The notes under the pieces are model-generated. The model made no database searches, had not been told where the DNA came from, and saw only the letters and a program-made list of their open reading frames with translations. 64,000 nt of DNA from Lysinibacillus boronitolerans JCM 21713 = 10a = NBRC 103108 (GTDB lineage Bacteria > Bacillota > Bacilli > Bacillales_A > Planococcaceae), in NCBI RefSeq assembly GCF_000772935.1, contig NZ_JPVR01000074.1:1-64000 (forward strand), given 5' to 3'. The translations under genes were made by a program, and so were the position numbers. This document shows positions 41,196 through 50,904 of the stretch, one piece after another (positions within the stretch are counted from its first letter, which is position 1; each line of letters opens with the position of its first letter).

Positions 41196-44100
41196 TTATT
41201 CAAAAGACTCTACTGGCTCTTCTTCTGTATCTGGCTGTGGTGCAATGTTAAGTGCATCAGCTGGCTGAAGATCGTCTTCTTCGTCTAAATCGCGAAGCTC
41301 TACTTCTTCATCATTAACTGTTAACATCTTAACATCCATACCAAGAGATTGAAGTTCTTTAATCAATACTTTGAATGACTCAGGAACACCTGGCTCTGGT
41401 ACACTTTCACCTTTAACGATGGCTTCATATGTTTTCACACGACCAACAACGTCATCGGATTTAACCGTTAAGATTTCTTGAAGTGTATACGCAGCACCAT
41501 ATGCTTCAAGTGCCCATACCTCCATCTCACCAAAACGTTGTCCACCAAATTGCGCTTTACCACCAAGTGGTTGTTGCGTAACAAGTGAGTAAGGACCAGT
41601 TGAACGTGCATGAAGTTTATCATCAACCATGTGAGCAAGTTTAATCATATACATGATACCAACTGATACACGGTTATCGAATGGTTCACCAGAACGGCCA
41701 TCATACAGGATTGTTTTACCATCACGGTTCATTCCAGCTTCTTCCATAGTTTCCCAAACGTCTTCTTCATTAGCACCATCAAATACTGGTGTTGCCATGT
41801 GAACGCCTAGGTAACGAGAAGCCATACCTAAGTGTAACTCTAAAACTTGTCCGATATTCATACGAGAAGGTACACCAAGTGGATTTAACATGATATCAAC
41901 AGGCGTGCCATCTGGCATGAATGGCATATCTTCTTCTGGTAAGATACGAGAGATAACCCCTTTGTTACCATGACGTCCGGCCATTTTGTCCCCAACACGA
42001 ATTTTACGTTTTTGAACAATGTAAGCACGAACTAATTGGTTAACACCTGGTGGTAATTCATCGCCATCTTCACGGTTAAATACTTTAACATCAAGAATGA
42101 TACCACCAGCACCGTGTGGTACACGTAATGAAGTATCACGAACCTCACGAGCCTTTTCACCGAAGATTGCATGTAATAAACGCTCTTCAGCAGTTAATTC
42201 TGTAACCCCTTTAGGCGTTACTTTCCCTACAAGAATATCACCGTCACGTACTTCCGCACCAATACGGATAATACCACGTTCGTCTAGGTTACGAAGTGCA
42301 TCTTCTCCGACGTTTGGAATATCACGAGTGATTTCTTCTGGTCCAAGCTTTGTATCACGAGATTCTGATTCATATTCTTCAATATGAACAGATGTATAGA
42401 CATCGTCTTTTACAAGGCGCTCACTCATAATAACAGCATCCTCATAGTTAAAGCCGTTCCAAGTCATGAATGCAACCAGTACGTTACGTCCAAGAGCTAG
42501 TTCGCCTTTTTCCATTGATGGACCATCTGCTAAAATATCACGAGGTTTCACACGTTCGCCTACTTTTACAAGTGGACGTTGGTTATAAGAAGTACCTTGG
42601 TTAGAACGAATGAACTTTTGTAATTTATATTTTGTTAAATCGCCTTTAACCTCTTTACCGTCTACAACTTCAATGCGGCGAACATGGATAGAGCGAGCTT
42701 CAACGTGCTCAACAATACCATCATACTTCGCTACTACAGCTGCACCAGAATCACGCGCATCAACATGTTCCATACCAGTACCAACGAATGGTGCTTCTGG
42801 GTTAAGAAGTGGAACTGCTTGACGTTGCATGTTGGCACCCATAAGTGCACGGTTCGAGTCATCGTTTTCTAAGAACGGGATACACGCTGTCGCTGCAGAG
42901 ACAACTTGTTTAGGAGATACGTCCATGTAGTCCATTTGCGCTTTATTGAATACCGTGTTATCCCCACGGAAACGACCTACTACTTCATCATTAGCAAAAG
43001 TACCATCTGGATTTAACGGTGAATTTGCTTGTGCTACATAGTAGTTATCTTCTTCATCAGCTGTTAAATAATCAATTTGCTCCGTTACTCGACCTGTTTC
43101 GTGGTCAATACGACGATAAGGTGTCTCAATGAAACCAAATTTATTTACTTTGGCAAATGAAGATAATGAGTTGATTAACCCAATGTTTGGACCCTCTGGT
43201 GTCTCGATTGGACACATACGACCATAGTGAGAATAGTGAACGTCACGTACTTCGAAACCAGCGCGCTCACGCGTTAAACCACCAGGACCTAATGCAGATA
43301 GACGACGTTTATGCGTTAACTCTGCTAATGGGTTTGTTTGGTCCATGAATTGTGATAATTGAGAGCTTCCGAAGAACTCTTTAATTGACGCAATCACTGG
43401 ACGGATATTGATTAATTGCTGTGGTACGATCGCAGCTGTGTCGTTAATTGACATACGCTCACGTACTACACGTTCCATACGAGACAAACCGATACGGAAT
43501 TGGTTTTGTAGTAACTCACCAACAGAACGTAGGCGACGGTTACCTAGATGGTCAATATCATCCGTTGCTCCTACTTGGTAAAGTAAGTTGAAGAAATAGC
43601 TTACTGAAGATAAAACATCAGCAGGAGTAATATTCTTCACTTCTTCATCAATGTACGCATTACCGATGATATTAATTTCTTTTTGCGCTTCATCTTTTGG
43701 AGCATAAATCTTAATAGATTGGATAGTTACATCATCTTCAAGCACTCCACCGACTTGTGATAAAGTGCGATAACCAATACCTTTTGATGAATCTTCTAGG
43801 TAAGGTAGAATTTTATCTAAAGTACGACGATCTAGTACTGTACCTTTTTCTACTAAAATTTCGCCTGTTTCTGGATCTACAAGCGTTTCAGCAATCGTTT
43901 GGTTGAATAAACGATTTTTAATGTGAAGCTTTTTATTCATTTTGTAGCGACCAACATTCGCTAAATCATAACGTTTAGCATCGAAGAAACGAGAGTATAA
44001 TAAACTCTTCGCACTTTCTACTGTTGGTGGCTCACCTGGACGTAAACGTTCGTAGATTTCTAAAAGTGCTTTTTCTGTACTTTCAGAGTTATCTTTTTCT

Positions 44101-44771
44101 AACGTATTACGTAGATACTCGTTATCACCGATAATATCGATAATTTCTTGATCTGAACCGAAACCTAATGCACGCAGTAACACTGTTACTGGTAGCTTAC
44201 GAGTACGATCAATTCGCACATAAACTACGTCTTTTGCATCAGTTTCATACTCTAACCAAGCACCGCGGTTTGGAATAACTGTAGCTCCAAAACCTTTTTT
44301 ACCGTTTTTATCAGTTTTATCATGGAAATACACACTTGGTGAACGAACTAATTGTGAAACGATAACACGTTCAGCACCGTTGATAATGAACGTACCTGTT
44401 TCTGTCATTAACGGGAAATCACCCATGAAGACATCTTGTTCTTTCACTTCGTCTGTTTCTTTGTTGTAAAGACGTACTTTCACACGTAATGGAGCTGCGT
44501 AAGTAACATCTCGCTCTTTACACTCATCAACATCATATTTAGGCTCACCTAATGAATAATCGATGAATTCTAATGAAAGATTACCTGTAAAGTCCTCGAT
44601 CGGCGAAATGTCACGGAACATTTCACGTAAACCTTCTTCAAGGAACCACTCGTAAGACGCCGTTTGAATCTCAATCAGATTTGGAAGCTCAAGCACCTCT
44701 TTAATACGCGCAAAGCTTCTACGCTGGCGGTGTTGTCCGTACTGAACTAGTTGACCTGTCAACTCATTCAC
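41196..44771 (-). CDS. rpoB: RNA polymerase beta subunit
   Basis: 1191 residues. The rifampicin pocket [18 protein letters not shown] then [14 protein letters not shown] looks wild type; the C-terminal [13 protein letters not shown] and [21 protein letters not shown] are present, ending in an acidic tail ([13 protein letters not shown]). Has a SigA promoter about 200 bases upstream and a leader with two hairpins, one followed by a T-run. Confidence 0.98.
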   Translation of the reverse strand: MNELTGQLVQYGQHRQRRSFARIKEVLELPNLIEIQTASYEWFLEEGLREMFRDISPIEDFTGNLSLEFIDYSLGEPKYDVDECKERDVTYAAPLRVKVRLYNKETDEVKEQDVFMGDFPLMTETGTFIINGAERVIVSQLVRSPSVYFHDKTDKNGKKGFGATVIPNRGAWLEYETDAKDVVYVRIDRTRKLPVTVLLRALGFGSDQEIIDIIGDNEYLRNTLEKDNSESTEKALLEIYERLRPGEPPTVESAKSLLYSRFFDAKRYDLANVGRYKMNKKLHIKNRLFNQTIAETLVDPETGEILVEKGTVLDRRTLDKILPYLEDSSKGIGYRTLSQVGGVLEDDVTIQSIKIYAPKDEAQKEINIIGNAYIDEEVKNITPADVLSSVSYFFNLLYQVGATDDIDHLGNRRLRSVGELLQNQFRIGLSRMERVVRERMSINDTAAIVPQQLINIRPVIASIKEFFGSSQLSQFMDQTNPLAELTHKRRLSALGPGGLTRERAGFEVRDVHYSHYGRMCPIETPEGPNIGLINSLSSFAKVNKFGFIETPYRRIDHETGRVTEQIDYLTADEEDNYYVAQANSPLNPDGTFANDEVVGRFRGDNTVFNKAQMDYMDVSPKQVVSAATACIPFLENDDSNRALMGANMQRQAVPLLNPEAPFVGTGMEHVDARDSGAAVVAKYDGIVEHVEARSIHVRRIEVVDGKEVKGDLTKYKLQKFIRSNQGTSYNQRPLVKVGERVKPRDILADGPSMEKGELALGRNVLVAFMTWNGFNYEDAVIMSERLVKDDVYTSVHIEEYESESRDTKLGPEEITRDIPNVGEDALRNLDERGIIRIGAEVRDGDILVGKVTPKGVTELTAEERLLHAIFGEKAREVRDTSLRVPHGAGGIILDVKVFNREDGDELPPGVNQLVRAYIVQKRKIRVGDKMAGRHGNKGVISRILPEEDMPFMPDGTPVDIMLNPLGVPSRMNIGQVLELHLGMASRYLGVHMATPVFDGANEEDVWETMEEAGMNRDGKTILYDGRSGEPFDNRVSVGIMYMIKLAHMVDDKLHARSTGPYSLVTQQPLGGKAQFGGQRFGEMEVWALEAYGAAYTLQEILTVKSDDVVGRVKTYEAIVKGESVPEPGVPESFKVLIKELQSLGMDVKMLTVNDEEVELRDLDEEDDLQPADALNIAPQPDTEEEPVESFE

Positions 44772-44779
44772 CCCTCAAT

Positions 44780-44870
44780 AAAGCGATATTAGGTCTTTGC
44801 AAAATCATACAAATAGTGTATGATTTCGAAAGACAAAAAGAAAACGAGTCTTCAAAAAGATCTCATTTTC
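44780..44870 (-). promoter_or_regulatory. rpoB leader hairpins with possible attenuator
   Basis: On the minus strand GAAAATGAG/CTCGTTTTC (44840-44870; one mismatch) forms a long hairpin followed by TTTTTGTC. A second hairpin, AATCATAC/GTATGATT (about 44801-44827), follows, just before the rpoB ribosome site. The first could act as a partial terminator in the leader. Confidence 0.55.
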
Positions 44871-44965
44871 GGTTAACTAAACTTATCTTGGCAAGTATAC
44901 CCATATTAAAACAATTCTATACAAAAAGGGCATACGACCTCAAAATAATATTTTTGCATTGTATC

Positions 44966-44994
44966 ATATTATCATAGCCGATTTGTCAAGTCAA
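44966..44994 (-). promoter_or_regulatory. SigA promoter of rpoB
   Basis: TTGACT, 17-base spacer, TAATAT; an overlapping TTGACA with TGATAC at 17 bases gives a second, staggered pair. Confidence 0.75.
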
Positions 44995-45013
44995 TAAATT
45001 ATACATATTTCAT

Positions 45014-45616
45014 TTATTTTTTTGCGCGTACTATCCAGTACCCTTTTTTCTTTTCTACTACATCGACTTCTGAAAACTTTTCTTCTAAGTAACTTACTGT
45101 CGATGGCGCTCCTTGTTTCTTCTGAATGACTACCCAGAGTTCACCCGAAGACACTAGCCGATCGTAAGCTCCATCGTAAAAGCGGAAAATCGTTTCCTTC
45201 CCCGCACGAATTGGTGGATTCGTTAAGATAGCTGCTGCATCTACATCTTTATCAACCATCGATAGGCCGTCACTCACAAATATTCGCACATTTTGAACAC
45301 CGTTCACTTGCGCATTTTTTTGCGAAAGCGCAACTGCACGTTCATTAATATCCATCATAAAAACGGTACGGTCTGGATTAGTTTTGGCAATTGATAACCC
45401 TATCGGACCATATCCACAACCTACATCAAAAATCGCACCATCAATATCAGGCATTTGAAAAGCGTCTATTAAAACACGGGATCCAAAATCTACTTCGCTT
45501 TTACTAAATACACCTGCATCCGTTTCAAATGAAAACGTATGCCCTAGTAACTTGAATGTCCAGTGACGTGGTTTACTTTCAGTTTGAGGCTTACTTGTAT
45601 AATAGTGATCTGACAT
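45014..45616 (-). CDS. RsmC-like class I SAM-dependent methyltransferase (YbxB family)
   Basis: 200 residues from ATG 45616 (MSDHYYTSKP). Rossmann methyltransferase: SAM motif I DVGCGYGPIGL, acidic motif DINERA, and catalytic NPPIRAGK typical of N-methyltransferases acting on guanine (NPP[F/I]). Related to 16S rRNA m2G RsmC but lacks RsmC's N-terminal domain. A GTG two codons earlier sits too close to GAGGAGG. Between rplL and rpoB as in Bacillus ybxB; target inferred only. Confidence 0.88.
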   Translation of the reverse strand: MSDHYYTSKPQTESKPRHWTFKLLGHTFSFETDAGVFSKSEVDFGSRVLIDAFQMPDIDGAIFDVGCGYGPIGLSIAKTNPDRTVFMMDINERAVALSQKNAQVNGVQNVRIFVSDGLSMVDKDVDAAAILTNPPIRAGKETIFRFYDGAYDRLVSSGELWVVIQKKQGAPSTVSYLEEKFSEVDVVEKKKGYWIVRAKK

Positions 45617-45638
45617 TTTCACGCCTCCTCAGAATGAA

Positions 45639-45667
45639 GAAAAAAGCTCGCCAAAATGACGAGCTTT
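45639..45667 (-). terminator. Terminator of rplJ-rplL
   Basis: AAAGCTCGTCA/TGGCGAGCTTT stem followed by TTTTTTC, between rplL and the methyltransferase gene. Confidence 0.88.
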
Positions 45668-45692
45668 CCTTTTGTTAAAAAGTAACGCGAGA

Positions 45693-46052
45693 TTACTTAA
45701 CTTCTACAGATGCGCCAACTTCTTCAAGTTTAGCTTTGATTTCTTCAGCTTCATCTTTAGAAACGCCTTCTTTAAGAGCTTTAGGAGCGTTATCTACTAC
45801 TTCTTTAGCTTCTTTAAGACCTAAACCAGTGATTTCACGAACCACTTTGATTACTTTGATTTTTTCTGCACCAGCAGATGCTAATACTACGTCAAATTCA
45901 GTTTTTTCTTCAGCTGCAGCAGCACCACCAGCAACTACTGCTACTGGAGCAGCAGCTGTTACACCGAATTCTTCTTCGATAGCTTTTACTAAATCGTTTA
46001 ATTCAAGAACTGTCATAGCTTTGATAGCTTCTAAGATTTGCTCTTTATTCAT
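45693..46052 (-). CDS. rplL: 50S ribosomal protein L7/L12
   Basis: 119 residues. N-terminal dimerisation helix pair, an Ala/Gly hinge ([17 protein letters not shown]) and the C-terminal factor-binding domain with [23 protein letters not shown]. Forms the stalk that recruits EF-Tu/EF-G. Follows rplJ by 73 bases. Confidence 0.98.
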   Translation of the reverse strand: MNKEQILEAIKAMTVLELNDLVKAIEEEFGVTAAAPVAVVAGGAAAAEEKTEFDVVLASAGAEKIKVIKVVREITGLGLKEAKEVVDNAPKALKEGVSKDEAEEIKAKLEEVGASVEVK

Positions 46053-46125
46053 TATAATTTCCTCCTAATTGGATAATGTTTTATTTTTTTGCGATCAGGC
46101 CGCAGAAGTTTCAGTGCGTACTAAA

Positions 46126-46626
46126 TTACGCGCCTTGTTCTTCTTTTTGTTCTGCAACAGCTTTTGTTGCAAGTGCGAAGTTACGCACTGGAGCTTGAAG
46201 TACAGATAAAAGCATAGAAAGTAGACCTTCGCGTGATGGAAGTTCTGCAAGTGCTTTAACATCTTCAACAGAAGAGATAGTACCTTCAATAATACCAGCT
46301 TTAATTTCTAAAGCTTCGTTTTTCTTAGCGAACTCGTTGATGATTTTAGCAGGCGCTACAACATCTTCATTTGAGAACGCAATTGCGTTAGGACCAACTA
46401 ATACGTCGTTGATTCCTTCAAGGCCAGCAGCTTCAGCAGCACGACGAGTTAAAGTGTTTTTGTAAACTTTGAACTCAACGCCAGCTTCACGAAGTTGTTT
46501 ACGAAGCTCTGTTACTTGTGCAACATTAAGACCACGGTAATCCACAACTACTACAGAAGCAGCGCCTTGGAATTTTTCAGTAATCTCTTGAACTTGTACT
46601 TGTTTGTTTTCGATTGCTTTGCTCAT
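46126..46626 (-). CDS. rplJ: 50S ribosomal protein L10
   Basis: 166 residues. [21 protein letters not shown] opening, [28 protein letters not shown]-type block, and a C-terminal helix that holds L12 dimers. L10 controls its own synthesis through the L10 leader just upstream. Confidence 0.97.
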   Translation of the reverse strand: MSKAIENKQVQVQEITEKFQGAASVVVVDYRGLNVAQVTELRKQLREAGVEFKVYKNTLTRRAAEAAGLEGINDVLVGPNAIAFSNEDVVAPAKIINEFAKKNEALEIKAGIIEGTISSVEDVKALAELPSREGLLSMLLSVLQAPVRNFALATKAVAEQKEEQGA

Positions 46627-46644
46627 GATGACACCTCCTATTAG

Positions 46645-46810
46645 AATGGGTCATTTATACCGACAAAAGAAAAGCCTCCGAGTCAAATAGACACAGAGGC
46701 TGAAAGTCATCATCTTTAAATAAGAATCTGAATTCCGATGTCCTCGGTAGGAACATTAAGTGACAAGTCACTCCTACTGTCTACGGTACAAATGGATAAT
46801 TCACAACAGC
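46645..46810 (-). promoter_or_regulatory. L10 leader with transcription attenuator
   Basis: A 170-base leader between the promoter and rplJ. It contains paired segments and ends in an intrinsic terminator: AGCCTC/GAGGCT with inner complement (46673-46701) followed by TTTTCTTTT. The position and terminal attenuator are those of the L10_leader family, which binds L10(L12)4 and shuts off rplJL. Confidence 0.85.
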
Positions 46811-46814
46811 AACT

Positions 46815-46843
46815 ATAGTATCACGTATAGCTGCTATCGTCAA
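46815..46843 (-). promoter_or_regulatory. SigA promoter of rplJ-rplL
   Basis: TTGACG, 17-base spacer, TACTAT on the minus strand. Confidence 0.82.
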
Positions 46844-46857
46844 TACATATATATAAA

Positions 46858-47556
46858 TTATTTTACTACTACGTTAGAAGCGTCAATTTTAACCGCTGGA
46901 CCCATTGTAGTTGTAACATTTACAGATTTCATGTAAGTACCTTTAGCTGCAGCAGGTTTTGCTTTTTGAACTACATCAAAAACAGCTAAGAAGTTTTCTA
47001 CTAATTTTTCTGCTGAGAAAGAAACTTTACCGATAGGAGCGTGGATAATACCAGCTTTATCAGCACGGTATTCTACTTTACCAGCTTTGATTTCTTCAAT
47101 TGCTTTTGTTACATCAAAAGTAACTGTACCAGTTTTAGGGTTTGGCATTAAACCTTTAGGTCCTAATACACGACCAAGTTTACCAACTTCGCCCATCATG
47201 TCAGGAGTTGCTACGATTACATCGAAGTCAAACCAACCTTGTTGGATTTTTTGGATGTATTCTGCATCGCCTACATAGTCAGCACCAGCTGCTTCAGCTT
47301 CTTTAAGTTTTTCACCTTTTGCAAATACTAATACGCGTTGAGTTTTACCAGTACCGTTTGGTAGCACTACTGCACCACGGATTTGTTGGTCGTTTTTACG
47401 AGTATCAATACCTAAGCGGAAAGCAACTTCAACAGTAGCGTCGAAGTTTACTGTGCTAGTTTTTTGAGCAAGTTCGATTGCTTCTTGTGCAGTGTATAGT
47501 GCGTTACGATCAATTAATTTCGCTGCATCTTGCAGTTTTTTACCTTTTTTAGCCAT
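46858..47556 (-). CDS. rplA: 50S ribosomal protein L1
   Basis: 232 residues. [16 protein letters not shown] start, [20 protein letters not shown] and [13 protein letters not shown]. Forms the L1 stalk for E-site tRNA release. Second gene of rplK-rplA; a hairpin in the gap (47611-47641) may be its own binding or a processing site. Confidence 0.98.
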   Translation of the reverse strand: MAKKGKKLQDAAKLIDRNALYTAQEAIELAQKTSTVNFDATVEVAFRLGIDTRKNDQQIRGAVVLPNGTGKTQRVLVFAKGEKLKEAEAAGADYVGDAEYIQKIQQGWFDFDVIVATPDMMGEVGKLGRVLGPKGLMPNPKTGTVTFDVTKAIEEIKAGKVEYRADKAGIIHAPIGKVSFSAEKLVENFLAVFDVVQKAKPAAAKGTYMKSVNVTTTMGPAVKIDASNVVVK

Positions 47557-47610
47557 TATATATTTCCTCCTTGATTGTGGTTATAGCGGATTTTACCTCC
47601 CACGAATAAA

Positions 47611-47641
47611 GGTTGCGTGTTCACAAAGAAACTTCGCAACC
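47611..47641 (-). other. Hairpin between rplK and rplA
   Basis: GGTTGCG/CGCAACC perfect 7-bp stem with a 17-base loop, followed on the minus strand by TTTATT. Could be a weak attenuator, mRNA processing site or L1-binding element. Confidence 0.5.
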
Positions 47642-47672
47642 TTCCAAAAAACAAAACATCAAGTAAATGGGA

Positions 47673-48098
47673 TTAGTCTTCGATAACAATACCCATGCTT
47701 CGTGCAGTACCTTCAACCATTAACATAGCAGCTTCTACTGAAGCAGCGTTAAGGTCTGGCATTTTAGTTTCAGCGATTTCGCGAACTTTATCACGTTTAA
47801 CCGTTGCCACTTTTTTACGGTTTGGTTCACCAGATCCAGATTGGATACCAGCTGCTACTTTAAGTAGAACTGCTGCAGGTGGAGTTTTTGTAATGAAAGT
47901 GAAAGAACGATCCTCGAATACTGAAATTTCAACTGGAATAATAAGACCAGCTTGATCAGCAGTACGCGCATTGAATTCTTTACAGAATCCCATGATGTTC
48001 ACACCCGCTTGACCTAATGCAGGACCAACCGGTGGAGCTGGGTTAGCTTTACCAGCAGGGATTTGAAGTTTTACAACTTTAATAACTTTTTTAGCCAC
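47673..48098 (-). CDS. rplK: 50S ribosomal protein L11
   Basis: 141 residues from GTG 48098 (read [20 protein letters not shown]), the Bacillus length. Contains [20 protein letters not shown] and the C-terminal RNA-binding domain; target of thiostrepton and stringent-response trigger with RelA. A longer in-frame reading of 17 residues is rejected because GTG follows AAGGAGGTG at proper spacing. Precedes rplA. Confidence 0.96.
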
Positions 48099-48327
48099 GA
48101 GACACACCTCCTTAAGTCCGTGATGTGGTAATTGGGTTGCCCCTCCCACTCAATATCTGTCTGTCAGCTAAGTGCCGATAACATTAAAATTATCATTACA
48201 GACGTCAAACAAAAGTATGACAGTCTGACCTATGAAATGATACCACTTTTAATTTTTTTAAGCAAGTAGTAATTAACAAAATCTGCGAAACATCTACCAA
48301 TTAGCATGTAATATTCTATTGGTAGAA

Positions 48328-48861
48328 CTATAATTTTTGAACTTGTTCGAAATCTAGCTCCATAATTGTTTCGCGACCAAACATATCAACCGTCACTTTA
48401 ATTTTACCTTTTTCCGTGTCAATTTCTTCAACACGCCCTTGGAAATGAGCAAACGGCCCTTCTAATACTTCTACTGCTTCACCAACAGTAATGTCCACTT
48501 CTACAACTTTATCAGTCATACCCATTTGTTGCAGTAAACGATCTGCTTCTTCTGGTAATAACGGTGTTGGTTTTGCTCCTCCACCTGATGAACCGATAAA
48601 GCCTGTAACACCAGGCGTATTTCGAACTACATACCAAGAGTCATCTGTCATGATTAACTCTACTAACACATAACCAGGGAAAACTTTACGCATCATTGTA
48701 CGTTTTTTTCCATCTTTCATTTCTGTTTCTTCATGCTCAGGAACAATCACACGGAAGATTTTATCTTGCATTCCCATTGTTTCTACACGTTTCTCTAGGT
48801 TTGCTTTTACACGGTTTTCATACCCTGAATACGTATGAACAACATACCAATTTTTCTCCAT
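48328..48861 (-). CDS. nusG: Transcription termination/antitermination factor NusG
   Basis: 177 residues. NGN domain (WYVVHTYSGYENRVKANLEKR through FPGYVLVE) and C-terminal KOW domain (VGEAVEVLEGPFAHFQGRVEEID). Binds RNA polymerase and stimulates sequence-specific pausing in Bacillus. It is separated from secE by 354 bases with two terminator-like hairpins, unlike the tight secE-nusG pair of B. subtilis. Confidence 0.97.
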   Translation of the reverse strand: MEKNWYVVHTYSGYENRVKANLEKRVETMGMQDKIFRVIVPEHEETEMKDGKKRTMMRKVFPGYVLVELIMTDDSWYVVRNTPGVTGFIGSSGGGAKPTPLLPEEADRLLQQMGMTDKVVEVDITVGEAVEVLEGPFAHFQGRVEEIDTEKGKIKVTVDMFGRETIMELDFEQVQKL

Positions 48862-49215
48862 AACTACTAGGACTCCTCGTCCGTCCCTCCCTTACAAATA
48901 AAAGTGAAAATGAATCGCGATACGCTCAATGCATTTTTACTCTTTTCACAAACATCTCATTAGAAAAATATAGCTTTCGCTAATTGCTTGCGAAAGCTCG
49001 ATGATATATACCGAAACTAGCATAGTCATCTATCGCTACTATCATACTCTCCTAGTAGTATTTATCATAATGAGGAGATTTTACTGCTTTGCGCTTCACT
49101 TCACCCATCTCATCAATCCAATTAGATGGAGTTTTCTGCTGAATGAAGATAAAACAAACGAAAAAACCCGTTATTGCAATGGACGGGCTATTTCAAAAAT
49201 ATGCTATTTACTAAA
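48862..49215 (-). promoter_or_regulatory. secE-nusG intergenic region with nusG leader and attenuator-like hairpin
   Basis: No gene in these 354 bases. After the secE terminator (49161-49188) the stretch holds several complementary segments (CTACTA/TAGTAG, CTCCT/AGGAG near 49045-49085). It also holds the strong hairpin AGCTTTCGC/GCGAAAGCT (48972-48998), followed by ATATTTTTCT, about 110 bases before nusG. A TATGAT box near 49060-49070 may be the -10 of a nusG promoter. The hairpin could be an attenuator in the nusG leader. Confidence 0.55.
49161..49188 (-). terminator. Terminator of rpmG-secE
   Basis: CCCGT/ACGGG stem (extended by GC pair) followed by TTTTTT on the minus strand, after the secE stop. 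Confidence 0.8.
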
Positions 49216-49401
49216 TTATAAATCTAAGTACCAGCGGAATAATGATGAAATACCTAAGTCAACTAACACAAAAAATAAAGCCATAATGACAACAGTTGAA
49301 ATTACAACGACTGTATATTTCGTCAGTTCTTTACTTTTCGGCCAGCTTGTTTTGCGCATTTCTGACATTACATCGCTGAAAAAGCTTTTGATCTTGCCCA
49401 T
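49216..49401 (-). CDS. secE: Preprotein translocase subunit SecE
   Basis: 61 residues with one C-terminal membrane span (about residues 34-55) after the amphipathic FFSDVMSEMRKTSWPKSKEL, the SecE signature. Clamps SecY. Follows rpmG by 48 bases. Confidence 0.95.
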   Translation of the reverse strand: MGKIKSFFSDVMSEMRKTSWPKSKELTKYTVVVISTVVIMALFFVLVDLGISSLFRWYLDL

Positions 49402-49449
49402 TCTAGCTTAACCTCCGAATCAATCAAATCTGTCTATTTACATATCATT

Positions 49450-49596
49450 TTATAGCGTTTGTTTATGCATTGTATGTTCATTGCAATGCGAGCAAAATTT
49501 CTTTAATTCGAGACGTACAGTTGAACCTTCTTTAGCTGGGAACGTGTAATTTCTCGAACCACATTTCTCACAATTTAGCACGACTTTTTTTGCCAT
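49450..49596 (-). CDS. rpmG: 50S ribosomal protein L33 (zinc form)
   Basis: 48 residues from ATG 49596. Zinc ligands in CEKC and CSHC, with the core NCEKCGSRNYTFPAKEG. The longer in-frame reading of 14 residues is rejected; AAAAGGTG precedes this ATG. First gene of rpmG-secE. Confidence 0.95.
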   Translation of the reverse strand: MAKKVVLNCEKCGSRNYTFPAKEGSTVRLELKKFCSHCNEHTMHKQTL

Positions 49597-49628
49597 ATAA
49601 TCACCTTTTTCGGCACTTTGTCTTTTTA

Positions 49629-49657
49629 AGACTAACACCTATATTTGTCAATGTCAA
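49629..49657 (-). promoter_or_regulatory. SigA promoter of rpmG-secE
   Basis: TTGACA, 17 bases, TAGTCT; a second TTGACA inside the spacer with TAAAAA 17 bases on gives an overlapping alternative. Confidence 0.7.
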
Positions 49658-49673
49658 TAAAGGCCTATATGGA

Positions 49674-50321
49674 CTAAGACATTTCCTCAAGGACTAAATG
49701 ACGTTCTAATTTGCGCTTTACCCGCTGCAATGCATTATCGATAGATTTCACATGACGATTTAATTTAGCGGAAATTTCATGATAAGATTGACCGTCTAGA
49801 TATAAGGCTAAAACTTGAAGCTCTAACTCACTTAAAATCTCACTCATCTTTTCTTCTAAATATCCAAACTCTTCTCTATGAATCATCAATTCTTCTGGAT
49901 CATCCATAATAGCACCCGTTAGTACATCCATAAGCGTTCGGTCTGACTCTTCGTCGAATATAGGCTTGTCCAAAGAGATATAGGAATTTAGAGGTATATG
50001 CTTTTGCCTAGTTGCTGTTTTAATAGCCGTAATAATCTGTCTTGTTATACATAACTCTGCAAAAGCCCTGAATGATGCAAGCTTATCTCCTTTAAAATCA
50101 CGAATCGCTTTATATAAGCCTATCATGCCCTCCTGTACAATGTCTTCCTTATCTGCTCCGATTAAGAAATAGGATCTTGCCTTCGCCCTTACTAACAAAC
50201 GGTATTTCGTAATTAAATAATCCAACGCATCTGTATTACCTTGATGCACCATTTCAATAAGCTCTTCATCATTGAATCGTTCAAAATCTTGTGTCACTTG
50301 TACAATGCTATTTTTAAACAT
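49674..50321 (-). CDS. sigH: RNA polymerase sigma factor SigH
   Basis: 215 residues. Sigma-70 family: region 2 with EDIVQEGMIGLYKAIRDFKGD and CITRQIITAIKTATRQKH, region 4 with LSELELQVLALYLDGQSYHEISAKLNRHVKSIDNAL-type helix-turn-helix. SigH drives transition-state and early sporulation genes (spo0A, kinA, spo0F, ftsAZ). Located between rae1 and rpmG, as in Bacillus, behind its own SigA-type promoter. Confidence 0.95.
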   Translation of the reverse strand: MFKNSIVQVTQDFERFNDEELIEMVHQGNTDALDYLITKYRLLVRAKARSYFLIGADKEDIVQEGMIGLYKAIRDFKGDKLASFRAFAELCITRQIITAIKTATRQKHIPLNSYISLDKPIFDEESDRTLMDVLTGAIMDDPEELMIHREEFGYLEEKMSEILSELELQVLALYLDGQSYHEISAKLNRHVKSIDNALQRVKRKLERHLVLEEMS

Positions 50322-50355
50322 GGTATCACCTCAGCCACAACAGATAATTAGAAAC

Positions 50356-50385
50356 AGTATAACGGAATTGGAAAATATGCGTCAA
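50356..50385 (-). promoter_or_regulatory. SigA promoter of sigH
   Basis: TTGACG, 18-base spacer, TATACT, ending about 35 bases before sigH. Confidence 0.82.
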
Positions 50386-50389
50386 TCAA

Positions 50390-50902
50390 TCATTTCAACC
50401 CACGTCGCCATTTTTCAAAGGCGAGCGCAACATCTGGCTTTAATTCAATACGAGAAGGCGGCTTACTTTCTTGCTTCCGCTTCACATCGTGGGTAATTTT
50501 ATGTTGGATAATACCTGTATCAATTTCTAGCTCTCTAGCCGATTTCCTTAGGGCGCCATTCCCAAATATAACACTTTGCTCTGCCATATCAGAAGTTGCT
50601 ACATGAATTTGTACATTTCTAGCCTTTAATTCGTGTGTCATTTTTTCAATGCGTTCATCTGCTGTTTCATTTTTTCGTGTATAAATGACTTCTACATCAT
50701 TTTCTATATAAGATTGCTCTACTCCTGGTACAAGATGTGCGTCAAAAACAATAATTACGCGCCAACCCATTGCTGCTTTATATTCAGCCATGAGTTCTAT
50801 CAACCTTCTTCGCGCATCCTCAAAATTCGTATCACGCAATGGCCGCAGCTCTTTCCAAGATCCAATCATATTATAGCCATCAACAAGCAAAATGTTTTTC
50901 AT
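50390..50902 (-). CDS. rae1: Ribosome-associated endoribonuclease Rae1 (YacP, NYN domain)
   Basis: 170 residues. PIN-like NYN fold beginning ILLVDGYNMIGSWKEL with acidic active-site residues (Asp8 and later VIIVFDAHLV, ATSDMAEQ). In B. subtilis Rae1 cuts mRNA in the ribosomal A site. Its start lies two bases after the rlmB stop with no strong ribosome site, so translation is probably coupled. Confidence 0.9.
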   Translation of the reverse strand: MKNILLVDGYNMIGSWKELRPLRDTNFEDARRRLIELMAEYKAAMGWRVIIVFDAHLVPGVEQSYIENDVEVIYTRKNETADERIEKMTHELKARNVQIHVATSDMAEQSVIFGNGALRKSARELEIDTGIIQHKITHDVKRKQESKPPSRIELKPDVALAFEKWRRGLK

Positions 50903-50904
50903 TG

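Noticed and set aside
42097-42387. Plus-strand open frame inside rpoB
   Set aside because: Antisense shadow; Arg/Ser/Pro-rich composition typical of reverse-frame reading.
42840-43420. Rifampicin-resistance mutations in rpoB and streptomycin mutations in rpsL
   Set aside because: The inspected clusters ([34 protein letters not shown]) have the wild-type residues.
48099-48149. 17-residue N-terminal extension of L11
   Set aside because: The GTG at 48098 follows AAGGAGGTG at normal distance and gives the family length of 141.
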